The notes: a model not told the origin generated them from the sequence alone. A stretch of DNA of 64,000 nucleotides from Podocnemis expansa (GCA_007922195.1 ML681970.1:1-64000); one strand, 5' to 3'. Positions 25,166-38,789 are shown, numbered from the stretch's first letter. Numbers and translations are program-made.

Positions 25166-28100
25166 TCTTTCTCCAACACCGAGCTCCCCTCTGAGCGCAG
25201 GGATAATGCAGAGAGCTGGCCCGGCCACCCGGTCAGCATGCAGCTGGACTCAGGGTCACTGCTGGCTCTGGGATAGCTCTGTCTGTGGCCTCCAGAGGTG
25301 AAGACACATCAGCTGCTCAACACTGCACAAAAAAAGAAGTGATTCCCTCACTCTCAATCCACCCCTGATCAAGTGGGCACAGATTGGCACACCGAGTTTG
25401 CCCCTCCCTGATATAGACAGGACTGACCCTCTCTTGAGCCAGTCCCCTTACTCCAAACCTCTGAAATTCCCTTCTCTGCCACACCTCAGGTCTCAGGCTT
25501 TTGTTGGGATAATGGTCAGGAAGTGAGCTTAAGCCAAATGGCTCTTCCGAGACAGCTCTGGGTGCAGACAAGCCCTCAGGGTCACACAGGATCTTAAAGG
25601 ACTCCTGTGTCACTCAGGCATTTTGCAAACGACACCCTCCCCCACCCCAGTCTGCATTATGGCATATAAATCCGTGCATGCATATACTCAGCTCCCTGTC
25701 TCTCACTCTGTTACTTACCTTTATCATAAGGAAGAACGAACCAATACAAAATTAGAGACAGACAAAACCCAACATTAAATGTGCGTACACATTTATCCTG
25801 CACATACACACACCCCAACACAAGAGCACAGGTTGACTCACAGCAGCACATGCACCGGGCCTGGGCACACAAAACACATCACTCAAAACGCTAACCCAAC
25901 ACACACAGCGCACTGGAGTGTGCACACGTGACAGGAGCTATTTTCATCAATAGCTGGAAAGTGAAGTAAGAACCCCCAGAGCTAAAACCACCAGATGCTA
26001 CAGCGTGAGATAGAGAATCAATCTCCTTAGCAGAGGATGCAATAACTCATGTCTTGTGCAGATCGGCACTGAGGGAGCTATGTATCACACTCACCGGTGG
26101 GTTATATGTACAATCCAATGCAAACACACGAGTGCTTATATTCTAGCACCCAAATGTGCACACATGCTTACTCACGTACATGATCAAACACACACACACT
26201 CAATTCAATACATGCTATGCTTGTACCCACACAGCAATGTACCTACCCCAGCACGCATCGGAGCTGGGCACAGGCCTCGACTTACAAACATGAGTCTTAA
26301 ATAAAATAATCTCATTAACTGCAACAAAGTGGCCAGTGTGAAAATCTGGCTTGCAGGGGGGATAGAAAGGGGGCACCCTGGAAGAGCACCAAGTCTCCAC
26401 CCAGCATTCAATGCGTACAGGGATGCAGTCATCTTGAGTAGTAGCAGGTGGATCATAGGGGCAGTGGGACATTTGCTTGCAGAACCTGAACAACAATTTC
26501 CTGCCTGCCAGTGCTCTGCAGAACCACTACCTCCAAATGGTCTGTGCCAGTTCCTTGGTAGACAGTCACCCACCTTGCACCTAGTCCAGGTAGGACTAGA
26601 CGCAGCTGTCCTTTGCACAGCAGGCAGTGTTTTGTTTTAAAGAAGCTGTCCCAAAAGGTGGTCTTCAGTCAGGTTCATAACATCAGAGAAGTACGAGGCA
26701 GCATCGGCCACCAAGTGACCCCCAGAGCCTTTGATCCCTGGCAAACAGGCCATGCTCAGCTCATCCAAACCTACTCCCACTTTTTCCTAGTACTCCGGAG
26801 TGCACTGTGGGATCGCGGAGCGGATGCACATTCAGGGCAGGGTCGCTGGAGGAACTGTAGCTTTTTGGGAACACATATTGCTCAGCCATGAAGGACACCA
26901 GTGGGCAGCTTTTCCATGCCACATGGTTTCTGGCATAGAAGGCTACACAGGAGCCATCATCACAAGCCAGTGGCACATGGGTCACTGGTGGGACTCTTGC
27001 TGCTAGAAGCTGATGCAGTCAGTTCAAATGAAGCTGCCCACAGAGGCTGGCCAGCCACAAGGGTGTGACAGGAGCCACTCCCCGGCAAGTGTCTACTTCT
27101 GGGCCTGGATATTCTCTGGGAAGGTCCTACACAGTGCAGTGGTAGCATGGGGGCCACACCCAACTCCCCCACTCATCATATGGGCACCTACACAAACAAG
27201 CCATGCCTCAGTTGCTCACCTGGGGCACCTGGCACCCACAGAGCTGAGGGCAGCAAAAGGAAGCCGGACCTGGCAGTCACAGGCCCTCATCCCCCTCCCT
27301 CTTTGCATGGCTCTAGGACCAATCCCGCGCCCCTCTAGTCTAGAGCCTGAGCTCAGGGCGGTGATCAGGACATGTCCAGGCCACCAAGCTCCCAGGCAGA
27401 GCAGAGAAGCCCTGGCAGCAGCTCCGTAGGGAGCTCAGCTGTGTTCCTAGCCCCAGCAGCCACAACGGTGCCAGAGCCCTGGTGTAGACAGAGTTCCTGC
27501 AGCCACCACTGCCTTCCCTAAGTCTGCAAGAGCCTCTGGAGAGTTATCCCTGGGGAGACACCACAGAAACTGGTCAGCTCCCTGCACTCCTATGACAGGC
27601 AACCCCAGTGTCTAGCGTGGGGCTTGCTTGGAAATGTAGCTCTCTCTCATCAAGCCACCAGACCACAAGCCATCAAGAGAAACAGAACTGCCCAGTGCAG
27701 GAAGGAGGAGTCAGGACCCTAGGTGCTATCCCCACATGTGCCAGGGCCCACTGTGTGATCCAGGGCACAGTGCTTTGCTCCTTGGTGCCTCAGGACAAAG
27801 GAGCCCAAGACCCTGACCCCATGGCACTGTGGTGAGGCTGCAGGAGCACTCAAAGCACGCTTTGAGATCCTCGAACGGGCAGGGCTAGAGAAAAGCTGCC
27901 TAAACCTGCCCCACTGGATGGCCATCGGCTGCACCGCTCCTAGAACCCTTCCCTCACACAGCATCAAGCCAAGGGAAGGCCAGAGGACCCCCAGTACCCT
28001 GCTGGCATCCCCAGCCCTGCCTCCAGCCCAGACTTCTCCTTGCAAAGAGCACCCTCTTGCAGCGCCACACTCCATGGGCAGCTGCTGTCTGCAGTCCAGC

Positions 28101-29053
28101 TAGAACCCAGGAAGCCAGTGGCCCAAAGGTAGCAAGTGAGGGTGTGTCTCAGAGAAACCTCCACCCCTGTTGCTGAAGCTGGGCGTCACCCCCGCCTTCC
28201 CACCGCATGGCAGGTGCCCCTGGCAGGCTGTGCAGAGCCAAGGGAGGGCAACGGCCTACTCCCAGCGGCAGCACAGGAAGCCGCCTGCGAAGCCCGCCCT
28301 GCAGCTCCATGCGTCCCACACAAGCACGGAGTCCTACCGGTAAGTCTGCATTATGCAGGGAGGCGAGGCGGCTTGCCTGGGGACAGGAAACTGCACCCTG
28401 CTCCCAGCTGCCAGCCAGGTAGAGCTGGCAAGCCACCACACGCTCTGGGAAAGCAGACACTGGGCCCAGAGAGGGTGCCAGGCCAGCGGACACCTGTAGG
28501 CCCACGCAATCAATAAGGGGCAACAACAGATACTAGACAGCTCCCCAGCCTAGCTCCAGCACTGGGGCTGCTTGGCCTCCCCTGCCAAGACAAACCGATG
28601 GCTTCATGCATGGCCTGACCACCAGGAACCTGTGCCCTGTGAAATCACAGCACAGCCAGAGCCCCCAAAATGCTCCCACACACTTGGGGCCTCTTCCTCC
28701 AGCCTTGGCACTACAAACTGCTACCCCGGTCACATTCAGCCGAGCTTCCACATCCCACTCCTGCCTGCTTCTTGGAATTCTCACTGCCCACACGCAGCCT
28801 GGATTCCTCCTCACATCCCTCCCATCCTCCCTGCTCAGCAGGCCTGGGAGTTTCCTTAGAGAGCAGCTCAAGCTCTCAGATCCCCAGCAAAGAGGTTAAG
28901 TGATCCCTGAAGTAGCTCGCGAAGTGAATGCCAGGCACTGCCGTCAGCATTGTGCTGGCTTCCTCCCACCACTGTCAAGACCTCACCTCCAAACTCTTAA
29001 GCAGGACACGGCATTGACCCTTCTGGCACCAAAAATGTTCCCATTGGCAGAGC

Positions 29054-29290
29054 AGGAGGGTGTCCAGCGATTAATGCGTTGGCCTGGGACACAGGAGTGC
29101 TGGGCTCAGTGTCACCACCTCCCTGCATATCCTCAGGCAAGTCACTTAGTCTCCCAGGCTCAGTTTTTGCCTATGAAATGGGAACTCTGTCCCTCCCCAC
29201 CCCCCAGCAGCCAAAGAGTAAGTGGGGAATGGCTGTGAGCCGCTGAGGCTCTGTGGGAACTGGGGCCAAAGAAATGCCTTCCAGAAACAG
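29054..29290 (+). repeat. MIR-type SINE
   Basis: It contains a tRNA-like head (GATTAATGCGTTGGCCTGGG), then the MIR core words CAGGCAAGTCACTTAGTCTC and CTCAGTTTTTGCCTATGAAA, in correct order. It is diverged, with the 3-prime end uncertain. Confidence 0.75.
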
Positions 29291-31514
29291 AAAAAGCCTT
29301 CACTGACTCAATTCTGAGCCAGATCCTCCCCCCCGACCCAGGAATTCAGTTGTGATGCATAGTAGGATATCAGGGCACGGTTTCCATACACTAGGATCCC
29401 TCATGGGCTCAGCCACGTGCCCGCTCCTCAGTGTAGGGCTGGGGGTGGGAAGACTCCCCATGACTGCCAGAGGGGCTAGCATGGACCAGGCTACTCTCCA
29501 GGGACTCTAGCAGCTATGGGGCTGGCGCCAGGAGAGCGACCAGTTCTAAGCACAGGGTGGAGAAAAATCGACAGCCAATCCCTAAGAGTCAGGGGCTGCT
29601 TGGAGCAACATGGCTTATCCAGCGCTGGCACGTTCGGCCTAGTTAGCACTGTAGGGTGGAGCCTGTATGCTTCCTGGCTGGGCGGCACAGGCAGCGCCAG
29701 GCTGTACACTCCACTCCGTCCCCAGTGATGGCCATAGTGCTGAACGTACCTGCTCCTGCTGACCCGCCCGGTGTCTGACCCGGCTTGACAAAACGAACTG
29801 GGGGCAGCCAAGGCCTCCTCCTGTAGCGGAGTCTGGGGTCACCCTTTGAACTCTGCGGTGCAGCAGATTTACCCAAATGAAAGTACATTGCTTGGTCTGG
29901 CTGGGGAAAACGATGACAAGCCGGACAGGTATCTGAGCACCCATGCCCAGGGAGGGGTCTGGTGTGACCCTCCAGGGGTCTCTGCAGCTGGTGTGGTGAA
30001 AGACAGGCCCTTTCCCAGGGATACTCAGGAAGCCCCCATTTCTCCTCAGGCCCAGGTGCCAGGCCTAACCCCAGCTGCAGACAGGGGATGGCAGTGAAGG
30101 AGCCAGGCAACGCTGAGGGGTGCCAGCCAGATGCGGCAGCCAGGCACACGTCACATTCACGCAGCAGCTTCCCACTCTCTGACATGTAAACACTGTTTAT
30201 CCACACTGTGGCCAGGCCACCCCTGCTTTCCTCCCCTCCCAGCCCTGGGACAGAGTCTGGCATAAGAAAACACAGCTCAGATGGAGACTTCAACTTCCCA
30301 ATTCTCCCTGGGAGCTTTTGGTATGACATGCAATGACCCCAAGAGTCCCATAAGGCTGGCAACAGCCAGTGTGTGTCAATGCCAGGAATCGCACACACAG
30401 AGAGGGACGGGAGGCTCTGATTAGTAAGAGCTGGTGACTGCACAGATGCACTCACCACGGTGAGGGGAAAAGCAGACCTGGGCTCCCAGCTTGGAACACC
30501 TTCCTGGGGGTTTGTAGACAAAGGCTGGTCTGGCTGTCACTCACAGAGGCCTGGGTGGCTACTTATTCCAGCTGGCTTGCCCTGCAAAGCCAACAGCCTT
30601 TCACTGGGTAGGTCTTGGAGCCAGTTCCTGGAGCTTGGCACTGGACCTCAGCAAGGGCAGTGCAGTAGGTGGCCTTCCATGGGCACTGCCTTCTGCCACT
30701 ACACTCAGCCCCATCTGTGCCTTCGAAAGCGTTACAAGCAACTGTAATTTAGAAAACAGATGAAGGAAGGGGAGGCTGTGCTGCCTCTCAGGACCCCCTT
30801 GACAAAACCCCAGTTCATACCATTCTCTGCCTCTGCCCCCTTGACTGGCTCAGTGACCTCCTACTGATCTGACACTTTACATCAACCGTAGAGTGGGGAG
30901 AAAATTGGGCTTTCAGAGGAAACGTAGTTGTGTCCTTAAACTATGGTGTCGCCATAGCTCCTGTTTAGACAGACCAGACCCCCAGGAAGGATGGGGTTTC
31001 CTTTGCTTTCATGTGTTCAAGAGACTTTTCTATTCCAATCCTCCAGCTGCTTTCTGCTTGCCTGCACAGAAAACACAAACAAATGGATCTCGGCCCAGCG
31101 TATTGCCAGGACGTTTCTCTATCTCCCTTCACATGCCCAGTAGCAGGGCAGCCCGATGTTCTGCAGTAGATTCCAAGGAAGACTGCAGCACTCTGGTGCG
31201 CCAAGCCAGGGAGTCTGCGGCAGGTTCACTTAAATCAAAATGCCAGGTTTTAATTAAATCAGAAAGTGGATAATGCAATCAGCAGCGTGGCCCCCATGTT
31301 AGTTGGTTATTAACCTAAATGTTCTGACCCTGCTTCTCCCCGCCTTCAAAACACACGCACGCACGCACGCACATGACAATTGTCACAGGCAGGCTGGAAG
31401 GAAGTTTAGCTGAATGTTTCTACTACAATGACCAGCAGTGAAACAGTTAACCATGGTGACAACTGATACGCCATTTTTAGGTTACAGATGTATGATACCT
31501 GCCTGTGCCAGCCT
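29291..31514. other. No gene recognised; long open frame on minus strand
   Basis: A 292-codon open stretch lies at 29643-30521 (minus), starting with TTG rather than ATG. It has no recognised domain. A short (ACGC)n run lies at 31353-31371. Confidence 0.4.
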
Positions 31515-32710
31515 CCAGGCCCAGCTGCAACCTGAAACACTTCATAGCCCAAAAAGACCTATCTGATCATTTGGTCCAACTTCCTGCATCCAGAGGCCAG
31601 ACAGCCTCACTCAGTGAACCCTGTGTGCAGCTCAAGAGCTGGTGGTTGAGCTCCTGTGGATCTTTTATAGAAAGCCACCCAAACCTGAGGTAAAGACGCC
31701 AAGTGATTGAGAATACACCACTACCCTGCTCCAATGGTTAATTACACTCACCACTAGAAATTTGCACTGGCTTGTCAGTTTTCAACATTGTCTTTCAACT
31801 CCCAGTTCTGCCTGTGACTGCTAGATTAAAGAGCCCTGTGCTATTAAAAATCCCCTACACACATAGGTGCTTACAGACCATCATTAAATTGGCCCTTAAC
31901 CTGCTCTTTGATGAGACAGACTGCACTTCAGTCTGTTACTGTAAGGCAGGAGTTCTTGTGGCTCTTTGCCGAACCTTCTTCAATTCTTCAACTCTCTTTG
32001 TGAAGTGTCAGTCTCAGAACCACACACACGATCCAATATGGTCTCACCAGTGCCATATACAGAGATGAGATCATCTCACTGTTCTCCCGTTAACAAATCC
32101 ACTCCTCGCCCCACAGATTCACATGGGGAACTCATCTTCAGCTCTTTACCTACAACATCCTTTCCAGAGCCTCTCTTGTCCAGGATACAGTTCCCTATGC
32201 TATAAAAATGGCCTGCATTCCTTGATCCTAAAAGCACGACCTTGCCTTTGGCTAGATTATTATGCACACCATTTGACTGCACCCTGCTCAATCACAGGGC
32301 CAGGTCCCCTTTGTCACTTACCACCCTACCAATCTTTGCGTGCCTGCACACATCGCCTCAATGATCACGGGTAAAAGAGCTGAACAGCATTGGGCCAAGA
32401 ACAGATCGCTGAAGGGCCCCAGCAAGAAACATCTCTCATTCCTGATTGTTCATTAACAACCCATTTTAGAGATCTATCAATTAGCCAGTTGTAGCCCATT
32501 TAAAATACACCCTTTGGGTTTTGTTGAGTGCTTGTTTAATCAAAATGGCATGCAGTGCTAAATCCGAGCGTGTTATTACATCAACACAGTTACCTCTATC
32601 AACCACACTTGTCATCCTGTCAAAGGGAGGTATCAAGTTCATTTGACAAAGGCTGTCTCCCGTGAAGCTGTGCTGATTGGCTTTAGTTACATTTACTGGA
32701 AGAGTTCCCG
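31515..32710 (-). mobile_element. CR1 LINE fragment, 3-prime half
   Basis: The same antisense CR1 segment as at 7545 and 19880: 31515-31760 is the 3-prime region, and 32380-32700 holds antisense coding of the reverse-transcriptase palm (plus-strand words AATTAGCCAGTTGTAGCCCA and CCGTGAAGCTGTGCTGATTGG-like). It is heavily mutated. Confidence 0.83.
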
Positions 32711-33994
32711 AGCTGTATCAGCAGCTCCATGATGTAGCCCAGAAATGGAGGGAAGCTGTCCTAGCTCTGTGTCCCGTTTAGAGAGCCCTGCACAGATGCG
32801 AAATTTGTATCTGCCTCCAATCTGCAAACATAGTCCGTGACTATAAAAGCAGATATCCACAGATTTGCAGGGCTCTACCCATTCTTAAATACCAGCATGA
32901 CCACAATAGATCTCCTTCCCCCAACCCTCCCAGGGGTTTGATGTTCTCTTCCCCAGCCTGGGCTTATTTCCCCCCAGCCAGCCTCACATTGTTTGCTTCC
33001 CACTTACATTACCTAATACTCCTATTCTGGTATCAGCAGCAGGCACTGGCCTAAGCGTCTTCTGATCCCCATGGCACAGAGTAGGGTAGAAACGATGGCA
33101 GCTTCGTCTCCCCATGCCCAGACAGTCCCTGCCAAATCAGACAGATGAGGCTGCCCTCACCCTCCTCGGGGCAGTGGTGGTGCCAAGGAGCATAGGTAGG
33201 AGGTGGCACAATGAAGAGTGAGGAATCCTGGTGAGGTCCTAACTGCTCCAATCCCCACAGAACTGGCACAAAGGCAGCAAAGTATAACGCAAGATAAACT
33301 CTCCGACAACGCATGTGGACAGAGCACGAACACACCTGTCCTGTTGGGATCAAACATGGCCCCACAGAGGGGGTCTGACCCTGAAGGAAGTGGGGAAGCT
33401 CTTGTAATTGTGCTACAAACAGCAGGTTAAAGGGAAACCGAAGTGTGGCAGGCTGCTTGGCTTGCTGGAATACAACAGGAATAACATCTGCGCTGAGCCC
33501 TCTGGAAGGTGTAAGTGAGCACTTGGGCAGGGACAGTGCATGGCTGGGAATAACCAAAAATATAGTGAGGCTGAAGAGGAACCAGCCTGGGGCAAATGAA
33601 AGCTTTGACCACCACAGTGCAGGGCCAGGGTGTCACTGGCCCCCTTGCTCTTCTGGGGAACCTACCTGTCTAAGGTGCTGAGATGGGGGATGCTGCTGGG
33701 GCCTCCTCTGCAACACACAGGGAGCTGCTGTTGACATCTGACTGGCATGTTATTGCTGTCAGGACAATGGATGGAAGGCGTGACACTTGTCACAGCCCTA
33801 GCTGTTGCACATAAAGCGTGAGCTATTTCAGCACAAGTGCAGCTCTTAATGAGCTCTTGAACAATGGGAGGCAAGCGTCTGTTCTCGGGAAAGGCAGCGC
33901 TCTGCTTGCCAAAAGGAGCCCCACTCTGGCAGGAGAAGGCTCTCTGCCAGGACGCCAGCTTCACAGCTGAAAGAGACAATGCCGTGCACAGGGG
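32711..33994. other. No gene recognised
   Basis: Unique-looking sequence up to the assembly gap. A 168-codon frame at 33051-33557 (minus) has no conserved motif. Confidence 0.45.
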
Positions 33995-34394
33995 NNNNNN
34001 NNNNNNNNNNNNNNNNNNNNNNNNNNNNNNNNNNNNNNNNNNNNNNNNNNNNNNNNNNNNNNNNNNNNNNNNNNNNNNNNNNNNNNNNNNNNNNNNNNNN
34101 NNNNNNNNNNNNNNNNNNNNNNNNNNNNNNNNNNNNNNNNNNNNNNNNNNNNNNNNNNNNNNNNNNNNNNNNNNNNNNNNNNNNNNNNNNNNNNNNNNNN
34201 NNNNNNNNNNNNNNNNNNNNNNNNNNNNNNNNNNNNNNNNNNNNNNNNNNNNNNNNNNNNNNNNNNNNNNNNNNNNNNNNNNNNNNNNNNNNNNNNNNNN
34301 NNNNNNNNNNNNNNNNNNNNNNNNNNNNNNNNNNNNNNNNNNNNNNNNNNNNNNNNNNNNNNNNNNNNNNNNNNNNNNNNNNNNNNNNNNNNNN
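33995..34394. other. Assembly gap, exactly 400 N
   Basis: A run of 400 N. Open frames that cross it are meaningless. The right flank is tandem repeat. Confidence 1.
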
Positions 34395-34570
34395 AGTGTC
34401 CTCTGCACCCCGCAGTGCTGTACCCCATCAGTATCCCCATCTGAGCAGTGCTTGGGAACAAGAGCAGCCCTCCACCCAGCCTGAACACACACCAGGCTCC
34501 AGAGAGTGTTTGGGAGTGTCCTCTGCACCCGGCAGTGCTGTACCCCAACAGCATCCCCCAGCCAAGGCAA
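34395..34570. repeat. 120-bp tandem repeat at the gap edge
   Basis: AGTGTCCTCTGCACCC followed by GCAGTGCTGTACCCCA starts at 34395 and again at 34515, a 120-base period. The first copy abuts the N run. Confidence 0.92.
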
Positions 34571-35829
34571 CTGGTGCTGAGATGCTAGCAACAGGTCTTG
34601 AGTTTGGCTGGGCCACACATCTCTGCTCCCTGCCCCAGAGACAGCCACAGTTACTCCAGGTGCTTTGCTGTGGGGTGCTGGCAGGGTTGGTGACTCAGGC
34701 GTGACACAGTTCCCTAATCCTTGGGGAAACACCTGACTTGCCCAACGTGTTGCTGAGCAAGGGACCAAAGATGTAGGTTTCTGAATCACACACTAGCTCT
34801 TCCAAGTGAAAAGTGCTACAGCATTGCTTACCTGAGTCAGTCAACAGCCTGCCACGACACATCAACTAGCCCTGCCTTGTTCGACTTACAGGCTGTTTAT
34901 TCTGAAACCTACTGATGGTGGCATCAGCAGCATTAACTGGGAGCTCACTGCTGAACAATATGGCAGAACGCACTTCTCCCGCCACTCCAAACCGCCTCCC
35001 CAGGGCTGCCCCCAGGACCACACTGCACCTCAATGTGCAAATCTGCAGCACATTGAAAATGTAGGAGCAGAGTTGAAATAATTGACCAGAATGCGTCTTG
35101 CTCACTTCATTAGTCACCCGTATATTTAATTCCACCACCATGTGCAGCTGCAGATTTGCCCCAGCCTGCATCCTGGGCACTGGAGCCATCCCTGCACTTG
35201 GAGCACCACAAGTTCAGTGGCCCCTGGGTGAATATACAGATAAAATGACTGCAGAGTACAGAGGCTCTGCCTCTCCTGTTCAGAATGCAGGAATCAGAGA
35301 GCAAGCCTGCATCCACACATGCTCAAACACCTGCACACAAAAGCAACAGCTTTGAAATGGGTTCTATGTCCCCATGCCACAGCACACAGTCTTGCGGCAG
35401 AGCGTTGCAGAGAGGCAGGGCTTTGTAGCAGAACTCCCTTGGGTGGCCCTCTCGGGAGAAATGCCTTGCACTTCTCCAGCCACAACTGAAAATTGGTTTG
35501 ATGGCACCCTTCTGTTCTGTGTCTGTGCACAGCACATGGCTACCATTGTTCGCTCCCTCTGTTGGCATGTGGCTGCTTCCGACGAGAGACCCAGAACTGA
35601 AATGGCAGAAGTTGCAGAAGGGTAGAACTATGGGGCATAGCAGAATTGTAGGGTACCAGGAGAGATGGGGGGCATTGACAGAACTGAAGGAGTAGCTTAG
35701 GGCTGGAGTAGCAGGGTAGGAGATGCATACAGGGCAGCAATTAAGACAATTGGTCCAGGAATGAAGAGCTATTTGATGTGATTTGCTGTAACAGCCTGAC
35801 CTGGTTCTATGACTTACACTTCTCTGCAT
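34571..35829. other. No gene recognised
   Basis: No repeat family or conserved coding seen. Confidence 0.4.
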
Positions 35830-36000
35830 TTATTTTCCTCCTGTTCTGTAAGTTCCCCATCTTCAAGCGTCTGATGAAGTGGGATTTTCTCCCACAAAAG
35901 CTCATGCAATAAATAAATTTGTTAGTCTTTGGAAATGCCACAGGACTCCTTGCTTGTTTTGCTGAACTAGACTAACACGGCTACCCCTCTGGAACCTGCC
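35830..36000 (+). repeat. PLE 3-prime tail, solo copy with exact CTGATGA
   Basis: It matches the PLE tail from CTGTAAGTTCCCCATCTTCA to CTAACACGGCTACCCCTCTG. CTGATGA lies at 35871-35877, followed by the GTGGGA/TCCCAC stem. Confidence 0.9.
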
Positions 36001-36427
36001 CCACCTGTGAATATCTATTCTGGGGAAATTGGACACCATCCTTTGGCTTGAGCAAGGCCCCATCCCCATCAGAGTCCCAGTGGGGGAGCTGGACTGAATG
36101 GAGCTATTCATGGATAGTTTGCACAAGGAGAGGCACATCCACACCATCGCTGGAAGGTTTAATTCCCAGTGCAAGGATTCACACCCACACTAGCTCTGAT
36201 GGAGCTTGAGTGCTAAAAATAGAACTAAAGTGGCATCACCACTGGTGGTGGGAGGGACTAGTTGCCCTGTGCACATCTAGGTCTCAGACAGGATCATGCT
36301 TGGAGTAGCTCACCCTCCCACCACTAGTACCAGTGATGACCCTTCTATTCCAGCTGGGTCAAAGCCACTGTGGGTACCTCTGCTTAAGCGGGAAACTAAT
36401 TTCCACCTCAAAGTGTAGTCACAGCAG

Positions 36428-36692
36428 CCTGGTCTACACTAGAAAATGAAGTGGGATTAATGCTGTCACTCTGGATGTGAAAAATTCACACCTGTGAGTG
36501 CCGTAGTTAAGCGAGCCTAACCCCTAGTGTAGACAGTGCTTGGTAACCAGAAGAGTTATGTTGATTTTGCTCCCACCTCTCTGGGAGGCACATTAGCTGT
36601 GCTGAAGGGAGATCCCCTCCCAGCAGCAGAGGTAGTGTCTACACTGAAGTGCTGCAGCTGTGTCCCTGTAGCATTTCAAATGTAGACCAGTC
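36428..36692. mobile_element. MITE with GGTCTACACT termini
   Basis: The left CCTGGTCTACACTAGAAAA and right TGTAGACCAG form inverted ends. An internal copy of the terminus (CTAGTGTAGACAG at 36522) suggests two adjacent units. The family also occurs at 48832-49090. Confidence 0.7.
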
Positions 36693-38789
36693 CACCCTGA
36701 AACAGATGCTGGGGTGCACAGAGACCCCATGTGCAGGTGAAACTGTCACACTACCCCCCCACCCCACCCCATGACCAATTCCATTCCCAGAGACTTTCTT
36801 GGCTGCAGCACAAGACAGACAAGATACCCTGTCAGCCTCCTCTACCCAGTACAGCCAACCCTAAACACTGGAAAATTGTGAGCCAGGCTCACCAAAAATC
36901 ATGTCAAAACAACAGACGGGGTGGTCCTTTTATTTGCCATCCAAGCCTGCAGGGTTCAGGGGGCTCACACTGAAGTTATCACCAGAGCCATGAGGACTAG
37001 GAACAAAGGCTGAAATCACATCTTCATGGGGCTCGATAGAGAGTGATAATACTCTTGAGACTCAGATTGTGAGCACTGACAACATCGGGTAATTTGGTAG
37101 CTAGTGCAGGTAGTGCCCCTCTTGGTTACAGACCGCTTTTGGGCACTGATCCCTGTCCAGGAGTCACATGCCACATTCCAAGACTGGATGCTGCTTTTCC
37201 TGCCTGCTTTTTATTGAGACAGCTTGCATGGCCTTGTTTTGAGAGATAGTCTCTGTCTCAGTGGGCCCACCTGCCCCCTGGCTTCCCCAGGCCCAGGTTA
37301 CTCTTTGTCTCATCTGGTACCACCTCTGGGGCATGGCCCCTGATTTTGAAGGTCCTGGGGTGCGATCCTTGCATGACTGCTTTGCCTGGATTAGCTGGGG
37401 CTAATGACTGCTTTGGATTCGTCCTGAGGAGTCCTGCGTGGCTGGTGGAGATGCTGGCAAGTGCTGTTTGGCCCTGCTTGCTTGCATCCTGGTTGGGGGC
37501 CATGGGCCCCAGAGAGCAACGATGCAGGACTGTTTCCACCACCCTACTCCCAGACTCCCCCTCTGGTTTGCTTTTCCCCTCCCTCTTCTCCAGATGAGAT
37601 CTCCAGGAAGGGGATTCAGTTGGTTATCTGAGTTCTTCGAGGGTTGGCAAGGGACAGGTATCTGATTCCCCAGGAGGGCAACCAGGTGTTTCAACCTATG
37701 GGAGGAGTGGCTGGGTATCTGAGCCCCAGGAGAAACGCAAGGAGCAGCATGGAACCTACAGCTGTCACGGTTGCTGGGAAGGGTGACCATCAGCATCAAG
37801 CAATGACATTTGCTGCTCCATGAGGCTGGGGGAGTTGGGCTAGCTGAAATCAAGGCAGATTGATAGCAGGACAGCTTGGATGTCTAGCTGGCAGGGATAC
37901 CACCATCTGCTGTGCATCTGTAGGGCACAGTTCCCAATGCCAGGACAAGACAAGTCCATAGGCAGGGAGAGAAGCACCATGCTGAGCCATCCCTTGAATG
38001 AAACTCAGTGTTCAGGATCCACAGCAGTAGAGATTGCCACATGCCCAGGACTTTAGGCTTAATGCAGAAGTTTTGAGTTGACCACATTGCTAATCTGACC
38101 ATAATAAAATCCCTTTTGGTTAATAACTAAACATTAGTGCCTGTTTCCATTATAGGTCACTTCCCCCTTGGCAATTTCCACTTCAGAAATGGCAGTCATG
38201 GTGAGCTAGGATTTAGCTGGTCTCTTTGTTGGTCGCCTTCTCCTTGGCTCCATAGTGGTGGTGTTACATCATACACATCACACTTGCAGTTATGTTGATA
38301 TGCCCTTTGAAAGCTAGAGATGATCTGCAGGACTTTTTTAGGGGTTTTGTTTGTTTGTTTGTTTTTAAAGTAACAAACCACTAGCAGACGTGACCTATAG
38401 GGAAAGAGGGTTGCCAGCTGATTTTACACACCCTTATTTGGATTGAGTGTGGGTAAAACCACCATGGCCAAGACATAAAAGGGTTCTGATACACCAATTT
38501 TTTCAAATAATGTGCAGTGTGATTAGCAACTGCAGCCCCCATATCCTGTGTTTCTGATTACCTTGATACCTTTTTCACAGTGAGTTGAGCTTTTGTCTCT
38601 CTCTCTCTCTCCCCTCATGTCTTTGAATGCATTTTGGACCATACTACTTTCAGATTTGCTCTTCTTTGATGAAATGTGGGACAGTTCCAAGTCTAAAAAT
38701 TATAGGGTGCTGGTGATGGTGTTCAACACACACCTACCACATGCAGATCATAAGCTTCACACTTCTTGAAAGCTTCCCAAGCGTCTTTT
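36693..38789. other. No gene recognised
   Basis: Only simple repeats were seen: (GTTT)n near 38348-38366 and (CT)n near 38595-38612. Confidence 0.4.

Larger units (their letters stand above)
21171..29053. other. No gene recognised; minor repeats only
   Basis: About 7.9 kb without a recognisable exon. It holds a partial MITE border (22680-22760), short tandem duplications (23464-23520, 24686-24773), a CR1 3-prime tail (25070-25165) and a CA-rich stretch (25790-26220). ORFs up to 227 residues show no family motif. Confidence 0.45.

Noticed and set aside
28136..28526. Possible upstream SHF exon near a GTAAGT at 28341
   Set aside because: The donor-like site is on the plus strand, opposite to SHF, and neither strand shows the Arg-rich SHF segment.
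33662..34789. 375-codon open frame on the minus strand
   Set aside because: Most of it is the 400-N gap translated as unknown residues; the real flanks are repeat and show no domain.
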